A stretch of 8,759 bases of DNA, from assembly GCA_947476515.1 (NCBI GenBank), contig CANJQZ010000071.1:1-8759 (forward strand), written 5' to 3'. Under the pieces are notes generated by a model. The model was not told the DNA's origin. It was given only the letters and a program-made list of their open reading frames with translations, and searched no databases. This stretch comes from Flavobacteriales bacterium (lineage in GTDB: Bacteria > Bacteroidota > Bacteroidia > Flavobacteriales_D > Crocinitomicaceae). A program made the position numbers and the translations under genes. This document shows positions 1-7,208 of the stretch, piece after piece; the stretch's first letter is position 1, and every line of letters starts with the position of its first letter.

Positions 1-1
1 A

Positions 2-1552
2 GATACTGTGGGGATTAATATTCCGGGTGGCGAATTTCAAATCGGAGGAATTTTTGCAGGATTGACCTATTTACCCGATGGAACTGGAGCGCAATATCAA
101 ACCAATATCGCCATATCAGGTTTCAATGATACTACGACTATTACAAGCGCTGCAAATTTTGATCAATTATGTGTTGATATTGAACATTCCTACATTGGCG
201 ATTTAGAGATTTCTCTTACCTGTCCAAATGGTACGGTGGTATCATTGATGAATGCCTACAATCAACTTGGAGAAATGATCCCTGGCGGATGTGGAAACGG
301 CATAGGCACCTTCCTTGGAAATGATAATAATATTGATGGAGGAAATCCAGGCACTCCTGTTTGGACTTATTGTTTTTCGCCAAATAACGCAACTTTGGGA
401 ACCATTTGTTCTGAAAACGCTGCAGGAAACACAATTAATAATTCCTATGGATTTCCATCCATGAACCCGAATGGTGTTTACTTACCCGATGGGAATTTTA
501 ATGACTTTATTGGTTGTCCAGTAAACGGAAATTGGACAATAACTGTTCAAGACAATCAAGGAATTGATGATGGATATATTTTTCAATGGGGATTATATTT
601 TAATGCCGCTCTTTATCCACAATCGGAAGGATACCAAAACACTGTTGTATCTGATTTCTGGAACAATAGTCCGTATATTGTAACAGGGCAATTAGATACC
701 GCGATTACTATTAATCCTTTAGTATTAGGTACTAGTTATTTCACCTATAATGTAACTGATGATTTTGGATGTCATTATGATACCACAGTATCCCTTGAAG
801 TTTTGCCATTACCGCAAATTTTTAACGATACAATAGCATGTAATTTATACTATCAAGTTCAGGGAGCTTTTTCTTTTGAAGGTGGAACTTGGGCATGTAT
901 AGATACTGCGCTTCATATTTCAAATACTACTGCACAGAATCCTTTGTTTAACACCTTTATTCCTGGGTTTTATGAGGTGAGCTATATTGATTTTAGATGT
1001 CAAGACACCCTCTCAGCGACTATTGAATTTCCACCATATTTATACACTCAAGTTTTGGATTTTGCCATTTGTGATGGAGTATCTGTAGAAATTAATGCGA
1101 ATTCATTTAACTCAGGTACAATGCAAGCAGGATATAATCCGCCCTTCAATTTGGTTTGGAATACGGGTTCTACCGGAAATCCAATAACAGTTAATACAGG
1201 TGGTGATTATATAGTCACAGTTTCTAATATTTGTAATTCTTCTTCTGATGTTTCAACTGTAACAATCAAACCTTGTGATTTTGAAGTTCCTAATATAATT
1301 TCAATAAATTCTTCTGTAGAAGGAAATCAATTATTTAATGTTGATTCATCTGGGATAACTAAATTCGAATGTTTCATTTTGAACAGATGGGGTAATGTAA
1401 TTTATACCTACACTGACCCTGCAGGCTCTTGGGACGGTAAAACCCAAGAGGGTGTTGCTGTAGAGGAAGGGACTTATTTCTACAAAATCAACGCTACTTT
1501 TGATGGCGGAATTGATGTTCAAAAACATGGATTTGTTTATGTGAAATATTAA
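2..1552 (+). CDS. Secreted P-domain protein with C-terminal T9SS type B sorting domain (5'-partial)
   Basis: The reading frame is open at the left edge (first whole codon at base 2), so the N-terminus and any signal peptide lie outside; 516 residues are visible. Residues about 23-201 look like a proprotein convertase P-like beta-sandwich: a YLPDG lead-in, then IEHSYIGDLEISLTCPNG, and a closing segment with GCPVNGNWTITVQDN and DDGYIFQWGLYF. Residues about 205-425 are beta-rich, Cys-containing Ig/PKD-like stretches. The last 90 or so residues match the gliding motility-associated C-terminal (CHU_C, T9SS type B) domain: FILNRWGNVIYTY, then SWDGKTQEG, EGTYFYKI and GFVYVKY at the end. Family knowledge says such domains send proteins through the outer membrane by the type IX system to the surface or medium. 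The catalytic or adhesive function, if any, would be upstream and cannot be judged here. The NGDG-type motif usual at the start of this domain is missing. Confidence is high for sorting and location, low for function. Confidence 0.88.
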   Translation, partial: DTVGINIPGGEFQIGGIFAGLTYLPDGTGAQYQTNIAISGFNDTTTITSAANFDQLCVDIEHSYIGDLEISLTCPNGTVVSLMNAYNQLGEMIPGGCGNGIGTFLGNDNNIDGGNPGTPVWTYCFSPNNATLGTICSENAAGNTINNSYGFPSMNPNGVYLPDGNFNDFIGCPVNGNWTITVQDNQGIDDGYIFQWGLYFNAALYPQSEGYQNTVVSDFWNNSPYIVTGQLDTAITINPLVLGTSYFTYNVTDDFGCHYDTTVSLEVLPLPQIFNDTIACNLYYQVQGAFSFEGGTWACIDTALHISNTTAQNPLFNTFIPGFYEVSYIDFRCQDTLSATIEFPPYLYTQVLDFAICDGVSVEINANSFNSGTMQAGYNPPFNLVWNTGSTGNPITVNTGGDYIVTVSNICNSSSDVSTVTIKPCDFEVPNIISINSSVEGNQLFNVDSSGITKFECFILNRWGNVIYTYTDPAGSWDGKTQEGVAVEEGTYFYKINATFDGGIDVQKHGFVYVKY

Positions 1553-1632
1553 AAACGCATTCGCTATAAAAAATTCTTATTCTATTTTTTTAGTGAGTAA
1601 AGTTCAGTTTTTTGTATTTTTGCAATAAAAAA
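1553..1632. other. Intergenic gap between the T9SS protein and gap
   Basis: This is an 80-base AT-rich spacer. An A-run and a T-run near 1568-1591 could pair into a weak, all-AU hairpin of about 7 bp; I do not regard it as a convincing terminator. The right end holds the gap promoter. No small ORF or RNA gene is apparent. Confidence 0.5.
1615..1622 (+). promoter_or_regulatory. Bacteroidota -7 promoter element of gap
   Basis: TATTTTTG matches the Bacteroidota sigma-ABfr -7 consensus TAnnTTTG exactly. Only 10 bases separate its final G from the ATG at 1633, so the predicted transcript starts a few bases before the start codon. No TTG -33 element lies at the usual 17-23 base spacing; TTTAG at 1589-1593 is the nearest T-rich candidate. 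The element lies within the upstream extension that would begin at the TTG at 1612, which argues for the ATG at 1633. Confidence 0.65.
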
Positions 1633-2622
1633 ATGAAAGTAGTTGGGGTAAATGGTTTCGGGAGAATTGGAAGATGTTTTACCCGCATTGCTTTAATGGA
1701 TCCTGCCATCGATGTAGCTTTAATAAATGATCTTGCAGATGCAAAAACGCTGGCGCATTTATTAAAATATGATAGTATTCATGGGCAGTTACACATAAAT
1801 TTTACAATTGAAGGGAATACTTTACATTTTGAAAATGGGAAAAAAATTGTTTTCACCCAACATAAAGACCCTAAAAATATTCCTTGGTCAGATTATAAGG
1901 TAAGTCATATTATTGAGGCAACGGGATTGTTTTTGACTAAAGAAGCTGCTTCAAAACACCTACAGAAAGGAGTACAAAAAGTAATATTGTCTGCTCCGGC
2001 TTCAGATGCTGATATAAAAACAATTGTAATCGGAGTAAATGAGCATGAGCTTGATTCTTCAGATTTAATTATTTCCAACGCTTCTTGTACCACGAATAAT
2101 GCTGCTCCAATGATCAAAATTTTACAGGAGCTATTTCCAATAGAAGTTGGATACATTTCAACGGTTCATAGTTATACCTCAGATCAAAGATTGCACGATT
2201 CACCACACAAAGACTTAAGAAGAGCGCGTGCGGCAGCTAACTCTATTATACCAACTTCTACAGGTGCCGCAAAAGCAATTACGATGATTTTCCCTGCATT
2301 GAAAGGAAAAATGACTGGAGGAAGTGTAAGAGTTCCTGTTTGCAACGGTTCCATGACTGAATTGACTATTGTAACCAATCAAAAAACAAGTGTTGAAGAA
2401 ATTAATGCTGCCATGAAGCGTGCTGCAGAAGGACCTTTGAAAGGAATCTTAGCTTATACTGAAGATCCAATTGTTTCCGTAGATGTAATTGGATGTAAGG
2501 ACAGCTGTTTATTCGACGCAGAACTCACCACAGTATTTAATAACTTAATTAGAGTTGTTGGATGGTATGATAATGAGACAGGGTATTCTAACAGATTAAT
2601 TGATTTAGTGAAACTAGTTTAG
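1633..2622 (+). CDS. gap: Type I glyceraldehyde-3-phosphate dehydrogenase
   Basis: The product is 329 residues, normal for the family. It oxidatively phosphorylates glyceraldehyde 3-phosphate to 1,3-bisphosphoglycerate with NAD, or the reverse, in cytosolic glycolysis/gluconeogenesis. The Rossmann motif GVNGFGRIGR opens the protein. The INDL segment (N32, D33) suits NAD. The catalytic motif SNASCTTN gives C152, and HSYTSDQ supplies the general base H179. DLRRARAAANSIIPTSTGAAKA and GWYDNETGYSNR are also canonical. In the cofactor-selectivity loop, DSPHKD has S190 where many NAD enzymes have Leu but keeps P191; with D33 I infer NAD preference. The second cysteine usual four residues after the catalytic one is N156 here. 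I chose the ATG at 1633 because it directly precedes KVVGVNGFGRIG and follows a promoter box; the TTG at 1612 overlaps that box. The gene runs tail-to-tail into pgk with overlapping stops. Confidence 0.97.
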   Translation: MKVVGVNGFGRIGRCFTRIALMDPAIDVALINDLADAKTLAHLLKYDSIHGQLHINFTIEGNTLHFENGKKIVFTQHKDPKNIPWSDYKVSHIIEATGLFLTKEAASKHLQKGVQKVILSAPASDADIKTIVIGVNEHELDSSDLIISNASCTTNNAAPMIKILQELFPIEVGYISTVHSYTSDQRLHDSPHKDLRRARAAANSIIPTSTGAAKAITMIFPALKGKMTGGSVRVPVCNGSMTELTIVTNQKTSVEEINAAMKRAAEGPLKGILAYTEDPIVSVDVIGCKDSCLFDAELTTVFNNLIRVVGWYDNETGYSNRLIDLVKLV

Positions 2623-3812
2623 TTTTCTAAAGCCAGTAATCCAGGCAGCTGTTTCCCTTCAAAATATTCTAATAAGGCTCCTCCTCCTGTGCTCACATAA
2701 CTAACCTCATCTTCTAAACCAAACTTCATTATTGCAGCGGCACTATCGCCGCCTCCAATTAATGAAAAGGCTCCGGCTTTTGTTGCTTTTGCTACTGCGT
2801 ATGCAACTGATTTAGTGCCTTTTTCAAACGCCTCCATCTCAAAAACTCCCATGGGTCCATTCCACAAAATAGTTTTACTATTCAATAAAATAGTTTTAAA
2901 ATCAATACTTGCTTGGGCACCAATATCTAAAGCCATCCAATTTTCTGGAATAGCATTACTACTACAATTTTTTATATTTGCTGTTGCAGAAAATTCATCC
3001 GCTATAATAGAATCAAATGGCAAATAGATAGCAACACCTCGTTCTTTTGCTTGAGATAATATGGATAAACAAGTCTCCAAACGATCTACTTCGCAAAGGG
3101 AATTTCCAATTTCGCCTCCCATTGCTTTAAAAAAAGTGTAGGCCATTCCTCCACCAATAATAATATTATCCGCTTTCAAAAGTAAATTCTCAACAATTAA
3201 TATTTTATCGGAAACCTTTGCTCCCCCAACAATTGCTGTAAATGGATGTGCTGTAGATTGCATTATTTTATTCGCGTTATCAATCTCACCTTGCATTAAA
3301 AAGCCCATCATTTTATCATTTGGAAAAAAAGAGGCTATTTGTGTAGTACTCGCATGCGCACGATGTGCTGCTCCGAAAGCATCATTAACAAAACAATCTC
3401 CTAACTTTGATAATTCTTGAGCGAAATTGAAGTCGCCCTGTGTCTCTTCCTTATAAAATCGAACATTCTCCATTAATAATACTTGTCCTGGAAGTAAGGA
3501 ATCTGCCATTTGCCTTGCGTCCTCACCGATACAATCAGTAGAGAAAAGGACTTGTTTTTCCAAACATTTCTCCAAACATGGAAGGATTTGACTCAAAGAA
3601 TATTGATCTTCTTTACCTTGTTTTGGACGACCAAAATGGGAGAGTAAAATTACAGCCCCCCCATGATCTAAAATATAATTTATAGTTGGTAATGCAGCAT
3701 TAATTCGTTTTTCATCTGCAACTTCTCCAGTTTCTTTGTTTATTGGAACATTGAAATCAACCCTTAAAAGGACTTTTTTATTTTTAAAATTGTAATTATT
3801 TAAGAACTTCAT
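2619..3812 (-). CDS. pgk: Phosphoglycerate kinase
   Basis: The product is 397 residues, full length for a bacterial PGK. It transfers phosphate between 1,3-bisphosphoglycerate and ADP, making ATP and 3-phosphoglycerate, the step directly after GAPDH. The N-domain substrate site is clear: RVDFNVP (17-23), SHFGRPK (58-64), MENVRFY (114-120) and NDAFGAAHRAHAS (143-155). The C-domain nucleotide site has VGGAKVSDKI (195-204), IIGGGMAYTF (218-227), WNGPMGVFE (317-325), IGGGDSAAA (352-360) and STGGGALLE (374-382). The ATG at 3812 is the only sensible start: it lies just before the first beta-strand and 16 bases after a perfect -7 element on the same strand. Its TAA stop overlaps the TAG stop of the convergent gap gene. 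Upstream it shares a 123-base region with the divergent M1 peptidase gene. No truncation or frameshift is seen. Confidence 0.98.
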   Translation of the reverse strand: MKFLNNYNFKNKKVLLRVDFNVPINKETGEVADEKRINAALPTINYILDHGGAVILLSHFGRPKQGKEDQYSLSQILPCLEKCLEKQVLFSTDCIGEDARQMADSLLPGQVLLMENVRFYKEETQGDFNFAQELSKLGDCFVNDAFGAAHRAHASTTQIASFFPNDKMMGFLMQGEIDNANKIMQSTAHPFTAIVGGAKVSDKILIVENLLLKADNIIIGGGMAYTFFKAMGGEIGNSLCEVDRLETCLSILSQAKERGVAIYLPFDSIIADEFSATANIKNCSSNAIPENWMALDIGAQASIDFKTILLNSKTILWNGPMGVFEMEAFEKGTKSVAYAVAKATKAGAFSLIGGGDSAAAIMKFGLEDEVSYVSTGGGALLEYFEGKQLPGLLALEN

Positions 3813-3828
3813 TCAATTTAATTTTAGT

Positions 3829-3836
3829 CAAAATTA
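3829..3836 (-). promoter_or_regulatory. Bacteroidota -7 promoter element of pgk
   Basis: On the minus strand this reads TAATTTTG, an exact TAnnTTTG match, 16 bases before the pgk ATG. The predicted leader is roughly 10 bases, too short for a normal Shine-Dalgarno arrangement. No TTG is present at the -33 position; TTTAGTGA (minus strand, 3857-3850) lies nearby and recurs upstream of gap. Confidence 0.65.
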
Positions 3837-3887
3837 AATAAATTTAAGTTCACTAAAATAATAGTGTCCCATTTTTAAATGCTTGCG

Positions 3888-3917
3888 TTGTTTAATCAAA
3901 ATATTTCGGCATTTTTG
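3888..3917 (+). promoter_or_regulatory. Promoter of the M1 peptidase gene (TTG-N19-CATTTTTG)
   Basis: TTG at 3888-3890 is followed by exactly 19 bases and then CATTTTTG (3910-3917), one mismatch from the TAnnTTTG -7 consensus. The spacing falls in the 17-23 base range reported for Bacteroidota vegetative promoters. The final G is 18 bases before the ATG at 3936. It lies back-to-back with the pgk promoter, and the two -7 boxes are about 73 bases apart. Confidence 0.6.
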
Positions 3918-3935
3918 TAACAAATAAATTTCATT

Positions 3936-6602
3936 ATGAATAAATATTACTTCTTTATTTTCATGCTTTTTGTTGCATCAAGTTGTGTAACAAATTCAAA
4001 TAAGTCAAAAATTAACGCTGAAGCAATAGAAGTTTTCGATGATTCGATGATTGACAGCTCTTTGTTATTTGAAGATTGGACAGAGGAATCCTTGGATTTT
4101 GATCAAATTGTTGCAACAAGAGACATCTACAATCCATCGCGGACCTTATTCACTGACTTGGTGCACACCAAATTAGAGGTGAAATTTAATTGGGAACAAT
4201 CCAGAATGAATGGTAGAGCAACAATTACTGCCAAACAACATTTCTATCCATCAGACAGTATTGTCCTAGATGCAAAAGGCATGGATATTATCAAAATAGA
4301 ACTGAAGGGAAAACCTTTAAATTACACCTATCTTGATAGCTTAAAATTAAATATCAAATTGGATAAAATTTATTCAAAAGGAGAAAACTTTACGATAGTA
4401 ATCGACTATGTTTCGAAACCTGATGAGCGAACCACTGGAGGAAGTGCAGCAATAACATCTGACAAAGGATTGTATTTTATTAATCCAAAAGGAGAGGATA
4501 AAAATAAAATGCCTCAAATTTGGACACAAGGTGAAACGGAAGCAAATTCAGTATGGTTTCCAACCATTGACGCTCCAAATGCCAAGTCATCTCAAGAAAT
4601 GTTTATTACAGTTGATTCAAAATATACTACCCTATCCAATGGAAAATTTATGAGTACTAAACAAAATGTAGACGGTACAAAAACTGATTATTGGAAACAA
4701 GATTTACCACATGCCCCTTATTTGTTTATGATGGCCGTTGGTGAGTTTAAGGTGATAAAGGATTCTTATACCCGACAAAATGGGACCAAAATGGAGGTTA
4801 ACTATTATGTTGAACCTGCCTATGAAAAAGAGGCAAAGGCAATATTTGGAGAAACACCTGAAATGATAAAATTCTTTTCCGAACGCCTTTCAGTAGATTT
4901 TCCTTGGGATAAATATTCGCAAATTGTTGTTAGAGATTATGTTTCTGGAGCAATGGAAAATACAGGAGCAGTTATATTTGGTGATTATGTTTACAAGAAC
5001 GACCGTGAATTAGTGGATGGAAACGATCAATCTACCATTGCACATGAGCTATTTCACCATTGGTTCGGAGATTTAGTTACTTGTGAATCTTGGGCTAATT
5101 TGCCTTTAAACGAATCCTTTGCAAACTACTCTCAATATTTATGGGATGAGCATCATTTCGGTTTGGATGAAGCAGATTATCAAGCAGAACAAGAGGCAGA
5201 CGGCTATTATCAAACTGGCACAATGGGATATCACAACTTGATTTGGTTTGATCATGCTGATAAAGAAGGCATGTTTGATGGACATTCCTACAATAAAGGA
5301 GGGAGAATTCTCCATATGTTAAGATCTTATCTTGGAGATGACGCATTTTTTAATGGACTTAATAATTACCTAGTAACCAATAAATATAAAGCTGCTGAAG
5401 TTCATAATTTAAGAATGGCATTTGAAGAGGTAAGTGGTGAAGATTTAAATTGGTTTTTTAATCAATGGTTTTTATCTTCAGGACATCCAATAATTCATAC
5501 AAGTCAGGTAATTAATGACAACAATACCGTTACCATTAAAGTAAGTCAGAAACAAAATTTGGATATTTTTCCCCTATTTAAATTGCCTGTTAGCGTTGCA
5601 GTATGGGATAATGAAGGGCGAAAAATTCACAAAATAACGGTGGACAGTTTGGAGCAATCCTTTACATTCAATTATAGTGGTGCATTAAAAAATGTTCTTT
5701 TTGATGCAGAGCAAATGTTACTTGCTAAAGTTTATGAAGATAAACCCATGAATCAATTTATCCATCAATATTACAATTCTAACCGTTATAAGGCAAGAAT
5801 GACGGCCCTTACAAGAGTTTCAAAAACTAAAAATAGCGCTAGTGAAGCATTAATAAAACAAGCCATGCATGATCCATTTTGGGACATACGACAAAAAGCT
5901 TTAGATATTTCCTTATTGCCAACAGGGGATATTGCAGATGAATTGCAAAATCAAATTATAGAAATTTCTCGAAAAGATTCTAAAGCAGTTGTAAGAACTA
6001 AAGCAGTATCAGCTTTTTCACGATTCTCTAAAGGTAATTCAGGACCTAGTATTGATATCTTAAAATCAATTATCCAAGAAGATCCATCATTTACTGTTGT
6101 AAGTGCAGCTTTGAGCAGCTTGGCAGATTTAGACTCTGTAGAAGTAATGAACTTTGCTAGAAGTCTTGAAAAACAAAATATCAATGGATTGAATGTTGCT
6201 ATTTCGGAAGTTTACTCGAGATTTGGGGAAGTTCAAGATTACCAATTTTTAGAGAATTTGAATTTAAGTGGAAAATTAAATAACTATGACCAATTAAGAG
6301 GGATGCTCTCCTACACTTATTTCATTACCAGACAAGATATTGATTTACTTGAAAAATCCTTAGCGGTATACAGTTATCTTACCGCCAACGGAAATATGTA
6401 TGTCAAATGGTATCTATCTGGAGCCATAGAATATAATATTAGTATATTAAGTGATAAATCTTCAGCATTGGAGCTTCAAATTTTAGAAGATGAAACAGCA
6501 AAGGCTTATGAAGCAATGAATATCAAAAAAGCTTTAAAGCAAAGATATGATGACTTGATTGCTAATTTAAGTCCACTTGTTGCTGTTGAGACTGGGAATT
6601 AA
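3936..6602 (+). CDS. M1 family zinc aminopeptidase, lipoprotein
   Basis: The product is 888 residues. The N-terminus (MNKYYFFIFMLFVASSC) is a lipoprotein signal with the lipobox cysteine at C17, so the enzyme is probably membrane-anchored on the periplasmic or outer face. The M1 beta-saddle N-domain covers about residues 60-270. The exopeptidase motif GAMENTG is at 338-344. The zinc site is HELFHH (H370, E371, H374) with the third ligand E393 in NESFA, giving HEXXH-X18-E, and Y452 in SYNKGG is the likely transition-state tyrosine. All catalytic residues are present, so I infer an active aminopeptidase removing N-terminal amino acids from peptides, probably for nutrient scavenging. From about residue 600 a long, mostly helical, HEAT-like region follows (for example DPFWDIRQKALDISLL), perhaps a substrate-access lid. 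The start is fixed by the signal peptide and the promoter. It has no same-strand partner, as pgk is divergent upstream and the next gene has its own promoter. The exact substrate preference is unknown. Confidence 0.93.
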   Translation: MNKYYFFIFMLFVASSCVTNSNKSKINAEAIEVFDDSMIDSSLLFEDWTEESLDFDQIVATRDIYNPSRTLFTDLVHTKLEVKFNWEQSRMNGRATITAKQHFYPSDSIVLDAKGMDIIKIELKGKPLNYTYLDSLKLNIKLDKIYSKGENFTIVIDYVSKPDERTTGGSAAITSDKGLYFINPKGEDKNKMPQIWTQGETEANSVWFPTIDAPNAKSSQEMFITVDSKYTTLSNGKFMSTKQNVDGTKTDYWKQDLPHAPYLFMMAVGEFKVIKDSYTRQNGTKMEVNYYVEPAYEKEAKAIFGETPEMIKFFSERLSVDFPWDKYSQIVVRDYVSGAMENTGAVIFGDYVYKNDRELVDGNDQSTIAHELFHHWFGDLVTCESWANLPLNESFANYSQYLWDEHHFGLDEADYQAEQEADGYYQTGTMGYHNLIWFDHADKEGMFDGHSYNKGGRILHMLRSYLGDDAFFNGLNNYLVTNKYKAAEVHNLRMAFEEVSGEDLNWFFNQWFLSSGHPIIHTSQVINDNNTVTIKVSQKQNLDIFPLFKLPVSVAVWDNEGRKIHKITVDSLEQSFTFNYSGALKNVLFDAEQMLLAKVYEDKPMNQFIHQYYNSNRYKARMTALTRVSKTKNSASEALIKQAMHDPFWDIRQKALDISLLPTGDIADELQNQIIEISRKDSKAVVRTKAVSAFSRFSKGNSGPSIDILKSIIQEDPSFTVVSAALSSLADLDSVEVMNFARSLEKQNINGLNVAISEVYSRFGEVQDYQFLENLNLSGKLNNYDQLRGMLSYTYFITRQDIDLLEKSLAVYSYLTANGNMYVKWYLSGAIEYNISILSDKSSALELQILEDETAKAYEAMNIKKALKQRYDDLIANLSPLVAVETGN

Positions 6603-6715
6603 ATTTGTCATAAGAAAAAAAGAAAAAACTTTTTTTTAATTAAAATGTTTATTGTTTAGTATTTATATTTATTTTTGATTAATATTACATCATAATAAAG
6701 ATTAATTTTTAAACA
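6603..6715. other. Intergenic gap between M1 peptidase and bcp
   Basis: This 113-base spacer is nearly all A/T. An A-rich stretch (about 6612-6628) followed by eight T (6630-6637) could form a weak A-T hairpin or U-tract that slows polymerase at the end of the peptidase gene, but there is no GC stem. The bcp promoter lies in the right half. No small ORF is supported. Confidence 0.5.
6670..6677 (+). promoter_or_regulatory. Bacteroidota -7 promoter element of bcp
   Basis: TATTTTTG is an exact TAnnTTTG match. TTG at 6652-6654 is a possible -33 element, but the 15-base spacing is shorter than usual. The ATG at 6716 is 38 bases downstream, giving the longest predicted leader among the window's promoters (roughly 30 bases). 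Confidence 0.55.
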
Positions 6716-7174
6716 ATGATTAAAATCGGAGACACAATACCCTTATTAAGTGGTACAGATCAAAATGGCAAGCAAGTAGATTTCAAATCTTTCTTAGGTA
6801 AAAAGACAGTAATATATTTTTATCCTAAAGACGATACTCCTGGTTGCACTACTCAAGCTTGTAACATTAGAGATAACTACGCAGCATTAAATGAGAATGA
6901 AATTCAAATCATTGGAATAAGTGCAGATTCAGAAGCTTCGCATCTAAAATTTACTAATAAATATCAACTCCCTTTTCAGCTAATTGCTGATCATTCCAAA
7001 GAAATTATTAATGCCTTTGGAGTATGGGGGGAGAAAAAATTCATGGGTAAAGTTTATGATGGTATTCACAGAACTACTTTTCTAATCGATGAAGAAGGTA
7101 TTGTAGTTGGTGTAATAACAAAGCCAAACACAAAAGATCATGTCAATGAAATTTGTCAATTATTTAAATTATAA
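6716..7174 (+). CDS. bcp: Thioredoxin-dependent thiol peroxidase, Bcp/PrxQ-type peroxiredoxin
   Basis: The product is 152 residues, typical for Bcp/PrxQ. It reduces hydrogen peroxide and organic hydroperoxides in the cytosol and is recycled by thioredoxin. The thioredoxin-like fold includes VIYFYPKDDTPGCTTQAC: C44 is the peroxidatic cysteine in the TPGCT active-site loop, and C49 five residues later is the resolving cysteine of the atypical 2-Cys arrangement seen in E. coli Bcp. R119 in HRTTFLID is the expected conserved active-site arginine. The segment IIGISADSEASHLKFTNKYQLPFQLIAD is also characteristic. There is no signal peptide. recA lies 57 bases downstream on the same strand; from memory, bcp next to recA occurs in other Bacteroidota, but I could not check this. 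Some read-through into recA is plausible, although recA has its own -7 box. Confidence 0.96.
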   Translation: MIKIGDTIPLLSGTDQNGKQVDFKSFLGKKTVIYFYPKDDTPGCTTQACNIRDNYAALNENEIQIIGISADSEASHLKFTNKYQLPFQLIADHSKEIINAFGVWGEKKFMGKVYDGIHRTTFLIDEEGIVVGVITKPNTKDHVNEICQLFKL

Positions 7175-7179
7175 AATTA

Positions 7180-7200
7180 GGCCGTAAATAGTTTACGGTC
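7180..7200. repeat. Inverted repeat (dyad) between bcp and recA
   Basis: The arms GGCCGTAAA (7180-7188) and TTTACGGTC (7192-7200) pair over 9 bp with one G-U wobble around a 3-base loop, TAG. It is GC-richer than its surroundings. On the plus strand no T-run follows, so it is a poor intrinsic terminator for bcp. Its centre, about 7190, lies near -32 relative to the transcription start expected from the recA -7 box, where the -33 element should be. It may be an operator, or a 3'-end stabilising or Rho-assisted hairpin for bcp mRNA. The sequence alone does not decide. Confidence 0.6.
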
Positions 7201-7208
7201 TACCGAAA

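Noticed and set aside
216..434. Minus-strand open frame of 72 codons inside the T9SS protein gene.
   Set aside because: It has no family resemblance and no promoter, and it lies wholly within a well-supported coding region on the other strand.
68..493. YLPDG encoded twice (near 68-81 and 479-493) as a sign of internal duplication.
   Set aside because: The two copies lie at the expected lead-in and late positions of one P-like domain, and the sequence around them is not otherwise repeated.
1568..1591. A-run/T-run hairpin after the T9SS gene as a terminator.
   Set aside because: The stem would be all A-U with a large loop, weak compared with the clear recA terminator, and such runs are expected by chance in this AT-rich DNA.
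1612..1632. TTG at 1612 as the gap start, adding seven residues.
   Set aside because: It lies within the region of the -7 element (1615-1622), and GAPDH proteins normally begin right before the KVVGVNGFGRIG strand.
1905..2378. Two minus-strand open frames inside gap.
   Set aside because: They are shadows of the conserved GAPDH coding sequence, with no recognisable domain or initiation signal.
2815..3027. Plus-strand open frame inside pgk.
   Set aside because: It is antisense to conserved PGK motifs such as WNGPMG; its composition is explained by the pgk codons.
5095..6184. Two minus-strand open frames inside the M1 peptidase gene.
   Set aside because: They overlap the catalytic domain and the conserved helical extension and show no independent evidence of coding.
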